From assembly GCA_913009865.1 (NCBI GenBank), contig CAJVYK010000061.1, positions 1 through 10,813 of the forward strand: a stretch of 10,813 bases of DNA, in the 5' to 3' direction. Positions 6,102-10,813 of the stretch are shown here, in pieces. The DNA comes from an uncultured bacterium (GTDB lineage Bacteria; Planctomycetota; Phycisphaerae; Sedimentisphaerales; Anaerobacaceae). Under the pieces are notes generated by a model, which saw nothing but the letters and a program-made list of their open reading frames with translations, was not told the DNA's origin and ran no database searches. Within the stretch, counting starts at the first letter, position 1. The number at the start of each line of letters is the position of its first letter. The position numbers and the translations under genes were made by a program.

Positions 6102-6914
6102 ATGTTAGCAATTAAGAACAACATTATGGCAGCAAACGCTGCTCGGCACCTGGGGCAGAGCTATGATGCCCTGGCCACGTCGGTTGAAAGGCTATCGTCC
6201 GGCCTGCGCATCAACAGCGCCAAGGACGACGCAGCCGGTCTGGCTGTTCGCGAGCTGATGCGTGCCGACATTGCGGTACTCCAGCAGGGCGCTCGTAACG
6301 CCCAGGATGGTATCAGCATGTTACAGACGATGGAAGGTGCTATGGCAACTATCGACAATGCCCTGGTACGTATGAAACAGTTAGCTGAGCAGGCGGCCAC
6401 GGGTTCGTATTCTTCTGCACAGCGAACCATTATGAACAGCGAGTTTGGCGAAATGGCCAACGAAATCGAGCGTATCGCAGGAGCAACCAAGTTCAACAAC
6501 ATCAAGATGCTCGATAGTGCTACCGGCAGCATATCAATTCACTTTGGTAGTTTAACCGACAAGATAGACGTCTCTACTACCGATATGACCAAGAGCGGCC
6601 TGAGCATCGACGCACTAACGATTGCCACTGCAGCCAGCGCCAAGGCGGCCCTGGCAACTCTGGACAGCGCTATCAGCACAAAGGACACCGCTCGTGCCAG
6701 CTTCGGCTACAAGATGAACCGTCTGGAAAGCACTGTAGAGGTGCTTAACATTCAGGGCGAGAACCTCTTAACTGCCGAATCACGTATTTCCGACGTCGAT
6801 GTGGCTACAGAAATGGCTCAGATGACCAGGACACAGGTACTGGCACAAGCCGGTATAGCTATGTTGGCACAAGCCAACTCAATGCCTCAGATGGCGTTGA
6901 CTCTGCTCAGATAA
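6102..6914 (+). CDS. fliC: Flagellin (minimal, D0/D1-only type)
   Basis: This is the filament subunit, exported by the flagellar type III system. The 270 residues are much shorter than the roughly 495 of Salmonella FliC. The N-terminal D0/D1 part (about 1-140) has LSSGLRINSAKDDAAGLAV and ARNAQDGIS. The C-terminal part (about 185-270) has ENLLTAESRISDVDVATEM and ends ANSMPQMALTLLR. Only about 40 residues separate the two conserved parts, so there is no D2/D3 surface domain. No signal peptide is present, as expected. AAGGAG lies nine bases before the ATG. Expression is predicted from the sigma-28-like promoter at 5965-5991. It is followed by a perfect hairpin and then fliS. Short flagellins of this kind are known in deltaproteobacteria and some other deep lineages. 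Identification is firm. Confidence 0.97.
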   Translation: MLAIKNNIMAANAARHLGQSYDALATSVERLSSGLRINSAKDDAAGLAVRELMRADIAVLQQGARNAQDGISMLQTMEGAMATIDNALVRMKQLAEQAATGSYSSAQRTIMNSEFGEMANEIERIAGATKFNNIKMLDSATGSISIHFGSLTDKIDVSTTDMTKSGLSIDALTIATAASAKAALATLDSAISTKDTARASFGYKMNRLESTVEVLNIQGENLLTAESRISDVDVATEMAQMTRTQVLAQAGIAMLAQANSMPQMALTLLR

Positions 6915-6943
6915 CGGCGGCAGAATCTAAATATTGAATAGCA

Positions 6944-6981
6944 GGGGAGATGACTACAGCACAAGCAACAGTCATCTCCCC
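6944..6981 (+). other. Perfect 12-bp hairpin between flagellin and fliS
   Basis: GGGGAGATGACT (6944-6955) and AGTCATCTCCCC (6970-6981) form a perfect stem with a 14-base loop. On the plus strand A-rich sequence follows, not a T-run, so it is not a canonical terminator. It starts 29 bases after the flagellin stop. A 3'-end stabiliser or partial attenuator that keeps flagellin mRNA in excess over fliS is the likeliest role (inference). Confidence 0.8.
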
Positions 6982-7013
6982 ATAAATAAAAACAAAACGG
7001 AGCAACATATATT

Positions 7014-7373
7014 ATGGACGCAGTCTCAGCATATCAGGAGACGTCAGTTACCACACAGAGCAAAGGCCGGCTTATTGTTCTGCTTTACGACGGTGCAATC
7101 AAGTTTATGAAACTGGCTATCAGGGAGCTGGATGCTGGCAACTACGAGGCAAAGGGCCAATACATAACCAGGGCCCAGAACATAATCAACGAGCTTAACG
7201 CTGTTTTGGATACCGATGCCGGCGGTGAAATAGCCGTCAATCTTCGCAATCTCTATTCTTTTATGAATACTCGCCTATGCGAGGCCAATACGAAGCGCGA
7301 CTGTCAAATAATTCGTGAAGTAATCACCCTGGCCGAAGAGCTTAACAAGGGCTGGAAAGCAATTGCCGGCTAA
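7014..7373 (+). CDS. fliS: Flagellin export chaperone FliS
   Basis: FliS binds the C-terminal D0 segment of newly made flagellin in the cytoplasm, prevents premature polymerisation and delivers it to the export gate. The protein has 119 residues, a four-helix-bundle protein of normal size. The N-terminal AYQETSVTTQSKGRLIVLLYDGAI is the family signature, split here at residues 6-29 (YQ near the start, LIVLLYDGAIKF centrally). The rest is helical and ends ITLAEELNKGWKAIAG. CGGAG lies upstream of the ATG. It lies 99 bases after flagellin on the same strand and is probably cotranscribed through or past the hairpin. FliD, its frequent neighbour, is absent from the window. Identification is firm. 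Confidence 0.93.
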   Translation: MDAVSAYQETSVTTQSKGRLIVLLYDGAIKFMKLAIRELDAGNYEAKGQYITRAQNIINELNAVLDTDAGGEIAVNLRNLYSFMNTRLCEANTKRDCQIIREVITLAEELNKGWKAIAG

Positions 7374-7377
7374 AAAT

Positions 7378-7421
7378 TGCACACCCTCTGCCACTGCACA
7401 CCACCCGTCACTGCACACCAC
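7378..7421. repeat. 17-base tandem repeat between fliS and the TPR gene
   Basis: TGCACACC recurs at 7378, 7395 and 7412, exactly 17 bases apart, and CACTGCACACCAC is identical at 7392-7404 and 7409-7421. About 2.6 units fill most of the 59-base gap between the convergent fliS and TPR genes. The period differs from the 7-base repeats elsewhere. Confidence 0.7.
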
Positions 7422-7432
7422 AAAAAAGTTTA

Positions 7433-8056
7433 TTATGTCAATTCGGCCTGTGCAAGTTCATATTCCACTTCTTCGAGCAGATTGGCCGCTTCGCAGTGAG
7501 TCGGATTTAGAATCAAAATATCTGACAAGACTTTTTTCGCCTCGTTGAATTGGCCGTCGTTTATATCCAAAACCGCAAGACAGAGCATAATCGCCGTATC
7601 AGTCTGATGCAGCTTCAGGTAAGCTTCCAGACAGTGCCTGAATTCTGAGAACGATCCTGTACGACAGCAAGTCTGGAACAATCCCAACAGTGCGGCCAGA
7701 TTATCCCTGTCCAGTTCAAGGCATTTCAAATACATCTCAAAGGCCCCTGCGAAATCCTCCCTTTGTTGATATACCATTGCCAGCCCGCAATACGCCCCGG
7801 CACAATCGTTATCAAGTCTGCGTGCAACCTTAAACGCTGTCTCTGCCTCTTCGAGCTGTTGTTTTTGCAGTGCCACCGCCCCCAGCCCGACATAAGGTGC
7901 CGGCTCATCAGGCCCCATCGTCGCCGCTTTTTCGTAGCAGCGTTGTGCCTGGATGCAGTTACCAACAGAGTTGTAACAATCACCAAGTTCCTGCAAAACC
8001 TCGTAATGCCGGGTCGAGTCGTGCCCTTCAACGCCATTTTCTCGTGTTATATCCAT
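7433..8056 (-). CDS. TPR-repeat protein, function unknown
   Basis: The 207 residues form about five tetratricopeptide repeats (roughly 17-50, 53-84, 87-118, 121-152 and 155-186), with typical W/L-G-Y/A-F-A-P spacing, for example LGAVALQKQQLEEAETAFKV and GLAMVYQQREDFAGAFEMY. No signal peptide, membrane segment or catalytic domain is seen, so it is probably a cytoplasmic protein-binding scaffold. TPR proteins near flagellin genes may act in secretion, glycosylation or assembly, but nothing here selects among these. It converges on fliS and diverges from the kinase gene. A sigma-28-like promoter at 8099-8125 points to late flagellar expression. No strong ribosome binding site precedes the ATG. 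It is clearly a real gene by its repeat structure; its role is unknown. Confidence 0.85.
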   Translation of the reverse strand: MDITRENGVEGHDSTRHYEVLQELGDCYNSVGNCIQAQRCYEKAATMGPDEPAPYVGLGAVALQKQQLEEAETAFKVARRLDNDCAGAYCGLAMVYQQREDFAGAFEMYLKCLELDRDNLAALLGLFQTCCRTGSFSEFRHCLEAYLKLHQTDTAIMLCLAVLDINDGQFNEAKKVLSDILILNPTHCEAANLLEEVEYELAQAELT

Positions 8057-8098
8057 ACCAGCTCGCTTCGCTTTCTAACAACTCACTGCTTACTGTAT

Positions 8099-8125
8099 TA
8101 ATCGGCCACACAGCGGAAAACTACA
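8099..8125 (-). promoter_or_regulatory. Sigma-28 (FliA)-like promoter of the TPR gene
   Basis: On the minus strand TGTAGTTT-N11-GCCGATTA matches TAAAGTTT-N11-GCCGATAA at 6 of 8 and 7 of 8 positions with exact spacing. This is the closest -10 match in the window. The predicted leader is about 36 bases. Confidence 0.6.
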
Positions 8126-8127
8126 CG

Positions 8128-8140
8128 CAGGATAACCCTG
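8128..8140. promoter_or_regulatory. Candidate operator CAGG-N5-CCTG, copy 1
   Basis: CAGGATAACCCTG is a dyad ending three bases from the TPR -35 box. A same-form dyad lies at 8229-8241. Paired dyads in a divergent promoter region suggest a regulator site, but the half-sites are only four bases. Confidence 0.35.
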
Positions 8141-8228
8141 TATTTACAGTAGTAAAATCCGTATTTTTTATCAGAAAAAACCTTGGTATCGCCCAGGTAA
8201 ACTCTGGGCTGTCTTTATATTTAGCCCC

Positions 8229-8241
8229 CAGGTTTATCCTG
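8229..8241. promoter_or_regulatory. Candidate operator CAGG-N5-CCTG, copy 2
   Basis: CAGGTTTATCCTG has the same half-sites and spacer length as 8128-8140, 101 bases away. It lies about 67 bases upstream of the kinase -35 box. Confidence 0.35.
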
Positions 8242-8259
8242 TGGGTTATTGCGGGGTTA

Positions 8260-8273
8260 TTTAGCCGTCGCCG
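8260..8273 (+). promoter_or_regulatory. 14-base element shared with the flagellin leader, copy 2
   Basis: TTTAGCCGTCGCCG is identical to 5800-5813. Here it lies 35 bases upstream of the 48-base block shared with the flagellin promoter. GCCG-TTCCAT-CGGC just after it can form a small hairpin unlike the one at copy 1, so the primary sequence is conserved rather than the fold. Confidence 0.5.
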
Positions 8274-8307
8274 TTCCATCGGCACAATTTTGGGGATTGG
8301 AAACCAT

Positions 8308-8334
8308 TTAAGTTGGGCTTTTTACACTCGATAA
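8308..8334 (+). promoter_or_regulatory. Sigma-28 (FliA)-like promoter of the histidine kinase
   Basis: TTAAGTTG-N11-CTCGATAA has exact consensus spacing and 6 of 8 matches in each box. From 8300 to 8347 it aligns without gaps to the flagellin promoter at 5957-6004, sharing GAAA, TTAAGT, CGATAATG and TTGGAAG. The predicted start is near 8341. Confidence 0.62.
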
Positions 8335-8391
8335 TGATATTTGGAAGTAACCGTTTATTTCAGAAATGGGGGCTCTGCAAGAGCTGAGGCA

Positions 8392-9102
8392 ATGACGAAA
8401 GTCAATACCAGGCCAAAACGATTTGACGCACTGCAGGTTAATCAGGAGCGGTTGCTGTCTTTGATTTCTGAATTGTCACTGGCCCAGCAGCGACAGCGGC
8501 GGCGGATATCGACGGAGCTGCACGAAAATATCGGGCAGATACTGGCTGCGTCCAAACTCAAAATAGATATGTTGCGAGAATCGCCATTTTCACCGGAACT
8601 GGCCGGGCTTCTGGATGAAATTACAGCGTTAATGGACAAGACAATTCAGGACGTACGGTCATTGGCATTTGAACTAAGTCCTCCCATCCTTCACAATTTG
8701 GGTTTAGCCGCTGCGGTGGACTGGCTTCTGGAACAAACCGCCAAACGGCACGGCTTAGCGTACTGTTTTGAAAATGACCAGCAGCCCAAACCGTTAAATG
8801 ATGATATTAGTGCACTTTTGTACTATGCGGTGCAGGAACTGCTGGTCAACGTTGCCAAACACGCCTATGCTGACAAGGTCAAGGTCTCGATTGAAAGATT
8901 CGGCGGCAGAATCAAAATTGTGGTCGCCGATGATGGAGTTGGTTTCGATACCGCCCCAAGCCCTCCGGAACTCAGCGGCAAAGATTGCTTTGGTCTTTTC
9001 AGCATTCAGGAACGTCTAAGTCGCCTCTCCGGCGAGTTCACTATCGAATCCGCCTCCGGCTGCGGCTGTCGTGTCACACTCACCGCGCCACTCAGTTGTT
9101 AG
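8392..9102 (+). CDS. Soluble NarL-type sensor histidine kinase, orphan
   Basis: A cytoplasmic two-component kinase of the HisKA_3/HATPase_c family (NarX/DegS/UhpB type), 236 residues from ATG 8392. The phosphoacceptor H44 lies in RRRISTELHENIGQ, followed by the family's SLAFELSPPILHNLGL segment. The ATPase domain shows the N-box (N153 in QELLVNVAKHA), G1 (DDGVGF, 180-185) and G2 (GLFSIQERL, 201-209). No transmembrane helix or recognisable sensor domain is present; the first 20 residues before a short coiled coil are the only extra sequence, so input probably comes from a partner protein. An in-frame TTG at 8341 is a poorer start because it lies in the promoter block at the predicted transcript start. 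GAGG precedes the ATG, closely spaced. No NarL-family response regulator is in the window. The family is certain; the target is unknown. Confidence 0.88.
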   Translation: MTKVNTRPKRFDALQVNQERLLSLISELSLAQQRQRRRISTELHENIGQILAASKLKIDMLRESPFSPELAGLLDEITALMDKTIQDVRSLAFELSPPILHNLGLAAAVDWLLEQTAKRHGLAYCFENDQQPKPLNDDISALLYYAVQELLVNVAKHAYADKVKVSIERFGGRIKIVVADDGVGFDTAPSPPELSGKDCFGLFSIQERLSRLSGEFTIESASGCGCRVTLTAPLSC

Positions 9103-9230
9103 TTGGTTACTGGTTACCAATTGCCATTTTATTGGTAATTGAATAATAAAATAAACACCCCCATCACTAAATCCTAATCCCTAAATCCTAAATCCTAAAC
9201 AAATCCTAAATCCTAAACAAATCCTAAAAT
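9100..9230. repeat. Period-7 repeat field after the kinase gene
   Basis: From the kinase stop codon itself, TAGTTGG, TTACTGG, TTACCAA and TTGCCAT run in register (9100-9127). TTACCAAT (9114-9121) and ATTGGTAA (9131-9138) could form an 8-bp hairpin, possibly a weak terminator. From 9167 to 9230 a CTAAATC-type heptamer repeats, with an 18-base higher-order unit duplicated at 9187-9204 and 9205-9222. Nothing codes here. Confidence 0.85.
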
Positions 9231-9326
9231 CAAATGCTCAAATGACCAAAACATTTATTTTTTGTGCTGGAAAACTGTTTTTGCCACAAGGCACATTTGT
9301 AATTTGGTAATTTGATATTGTTCAGA

Positions 9327-9354
9327 GTTTAGAAATTAGAATTTAGAATTTAAG
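9327..9354. repeat. Period-7 repeat near the clpB 3' end
   Basis: GTTTAGA, AATTAGA, ATTTAGA and ATTTAAG are four heptamers in register. They lie 38 bases beyond the clpB stop codon. The unit is again different from those in the other gaps, and AT-rich. Confidence 0.72.
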
Positions 9355-9392
9355 GCAAAATGTTTATTTATCTTTTCAAAGAGCAATAGGTG

Positions 9393-10813
9393 TTATATTT
9401 TCTTGAACGTAAATCTGTGGGCATTGGCGTCGATTTTTATCGTGTCACCATCGACGAATTTGCCGGCCAGAAGTTCAGCGGCAAGCGGATTCTCCAATCG
9501 CTGCTGAATCGTCCGCTTCAAAGGCCTTGCACCGAAGACGGGGTCATAGCCCTCCTCGGAAATCAGTTTGCGGGCATTATCGGTGAATTCGAGATTTATT
9601 TGACGTCCTTTCAGTCGCTCAGCCAAGTAATTGAGTTGTATATCGACTATTTTTTTCAAATCGTTCTTTGTAAGCATGTGGAAAACGATTATTTCGTCGA
9701 TGCGATTTAAGAATTCCGGCTTGAAGTACTGTTTTAGCGCATCTTTGACGTGCGCTTCGATTTCCCAGTCTGCGGCGGACTCTTGCGTTAGTGACAGTTC
9801 CTGAATCTGCTGGCTTGCGATATTGCTGGTCATAATGATAACGGTATTCTTGAAATCCGCCGTTCGCCCCTGCCCGTCGGTTAATCGCCCCTCGTCGAAA
9901 ACACCCAGCAGCACATTGAAAACATCCGGATGTGCCTTTTCAATCTCATCGAGCAGAATCACCGAATACGGCTTGCGTCGAGCTGCCTCTGTCAGCCGTC
10001 CACCTTCCTCGTACCCGACGTATCCTGGCGGCGATCCGATGAGCCGTGCGACGGAATGTGCCTCCATAAACTCACTCATATCAATCCGAATCATAGCATT
10101 CGGGTCGTTAAACAGGAAATCTGCAAGTGCCTTTGAGAGTTCTGTTTTACCGACTCCGGTTGGCCCGAGAAAGAGGAACGAGCCGATTGGCCGGTTCGGG
10201 TTTCCTAATCCTGCTCTGCTTCTTCGCACCGCATTACAAAGTGCCGTAACCGCCTCATTTTGGCCGACCACTCGCTTTCCGATGGCCTCTTCCATTTTCA
10301 TTAGTCGCTGACGCTCTCCACTGAGCAATCTGGCGACCGGTATCCCCGTCCATTTTGACACAACCTGTGCAATATGTTCTTCGGTTACTTCGTTCTGTAT
10401 CATTTTAGTCCTGTCGGATTTGATGAGTTGCGTCTCTTTTTCTTCGAGCTGTTTTTTCAACTCTGCTATTGTACCGTATTTCAAACGTGCAGCGGTTTCC
10501 AGGTCGCCTTTTCGCTGAGCGTTTTCGAACTGGTTTTGAGCGTTTTCGATTTGTTCTTTTAGTTGTTTTATCTGGTCGATACTGCCCTTTTCGCTTTCCC
10601 ACTGTACTGTAAGCTTCTTATCTTGTTGCTGCAACTGCGACAATTGCTTTTCAGTATTTTTTAATCGTTCTTTACTGGCATCGTCGCTTTCTTTTTTCAG
10701 CGCTTCGCGTTCAATTTGCAGCTGAACAATCTTTCTACGAATAGTATCGAGTTCAGCAGGCAGCGAATCGTTCTCAATCCTCAGTTTCGAGGCCGACTCG
10801 TCCATCAAGTCTA
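9393..10813 (-). CDS. clpB: ATP-dependent disaggregase ClpB, C-terminal part (5' end outside window)
   Basis: ClpB is a hexameric AAA+ chaperone that pulls proteins out of aggregates together with DnaK. The frame is open to the right edge, reading (V/L/I)DLMDESASKLR, the end of the first ATPase domain. About 473 residues of a protein usually near 860 are visible. Counting from the leucine codon at 10806-10808, the coiled-coil middle domain is about 20-135. The second AAA+ domain has Walker A GPTGVGKT (215-222), pore loop GYVGYEEGG (262-270), Walker B VILLDEIE (283-290), sensor-1 N329, arginine finger R369 in FLNRIDEIIVF, and sensor-2 GARPLKR (426-432). The middle domain, and the lack of a ClpP-docking IGF loop after the pore region, favour ClpB over ClpA or ClpC. 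It converges on the kinase gene. No link to flagella is evident. Confidence 0.95.
   Translation of the reverse strand, partial: DLMDESASKLRIENDSLPAELDTIRRKIVQLQIEREALKKESDDASKERLKNTEKQLSQLQQQDKKLTVQWESEKGSIDQIKQLKEQIENAQNQFENAQRKGDLETAARLKYGTIAELKKQLEEKETQLIKSDRTKMIQNEVTEEHIAQVVSKWTGIPVARLLSGERQRLMKMEEAIGKRVVGQNEAVTALCNAVRRSRAGLGNPNRPIGSFLFLGPTGVGKTELSKALADFLFNDPNAMIRIDMSEFMEAHSVARLIGSPPGYVGYEEGGRLTEAARRKPYSVILLDEIEKAHPDVFNVLLGVFDEGRLTDGQGRTADFKNTVIIMTSNIASQQIQELSLTQESAADWEIEAHVKDALKQYFKPEFLNRIDEIIVFHMLTKNDLKKIVDIQLNYLAERLKGRQINLEFTDNARKLISEEGYDPVFGARPLKRTIQQRLENPLAAELLAGKFVDGDTIKIDANAHRFTFKKI

Larger units (their letters stand above)
8057..8391. other. Divergent control region between the TPR and kinase genes
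   Basis: About 335 bases hold no credible gene. They contain sigma-28-like promoters facing outward (8099-8125 minus, 8308-8334 plus). Two 13-base dyads of the form CAGG-N5-CCTG lie at 8128-8140 and 8229-8241. A hairpin GCCCAG-N7-CTGGGC lies at 8191-8209, followed by T-rich sequence. The second copy of the 14-base element is at 8260-8273. The predicted kinase leader (about 8341-8391) is also included. Confidence 0.6.

Noticed and set aside
8127..8300. Riboswitch (cyclic di-GMP type) in front of the kinase
   Set aside because: The TAGCCG-type stretch resembles part of some cyclic di-GMP-I aptamers, but the GACGCAAAG core and the pairing stems are absent, and the segment lies upstream of the predicted transcript start.
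7870..8334. Plus-strand open frame of 154 residues overlapping the TPR gene and its promoter region
   Set aside because: Half is antisense to the TPR repeats and the rest runs through promoter and dyad sequence; the translation is low in structure and matches nothing I recognise.
9114..9138. Strong terminator after the kinase gene
   Set aside because: The 8-bp AT-rich stem lacks a T-run and coincides with the heptamer array, so pairing may be a by-product of the repeats; kept only as a remark in the repeat entry.

Overview
The window is a flagellar locus from a Gram-negative-type bacterium, followed by a chaperone gene. The organism cannot be fixed from sequence alone. The rod and MS-ring genes, the sigma-54/sigma-28 promoter layout and a minimal flagellin of the kind seen in deltaproteobacteria and some Planctomycetota fit an anaerobic deep-branching lineage. 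The unusual repeat-filled intergenic gaps resemble what I associate with uncultivated Phycisphaerae-like genomes. That placement is an inference of low confidence.

Layout. Positions 1-3646, minus strand: an operon read leftwards, flgB, flgC, fliE, fliF, fliG (fliG runs off the left edge). It encodes the proximal rod, the rod/MS-ring adaptor, the MS ring and the rotor switch. A near-perfect sigma-54 promoter abuts the flgB start. Positions 3647-4043: a divergent control region with a second near-perfect sigma-54 promoter facing right into fliK (4044-5759), the hook-length control protein. Positions 5760-7373, plus strand: a 342-base leader with a sigma-28-like promoter, then a minimal flagellin gene, a perfect 12-bp hairpin, and fliS, the flagellin export chaperone. 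Positions 7433-8056, minus strand: a TPR protein. Positions 8392-9102, plus strand: a soluble NarL-type histidine kinase with no sensor domain and no response regulator in the window. Both of these last genes also have sigma-28-like promoters in their shared divergent region. Positions 9393-10813, minus strand: the C-terminal two-fifths or so of the disaggregase ClpB, apparently unrelated to flagella.

How it works together. The promoters suggest a hierarchy. Sigma-54 drives basal body and hook-length genes (middle class), and sigma-28 drives flagellin-fliS plus the TPR protein and the orphan kinase (late class). The kinase and flagellin promoters align without a gap over 48 bases, and the two genes also share an upstream 14-base element. 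The TPR protein and kinase are therefore candidate unrecognised members of the late flagellar regulon.

A second theme is the spacer DNA. Most of the gaps are filled with tandem repeats of period seven whose unit sequence differs from gap to gap and which commonly begin at or next to the stop codon of the preceding gene. No RNA genes, CRISPR arrays, insertion sequences or attachment sites were seen.
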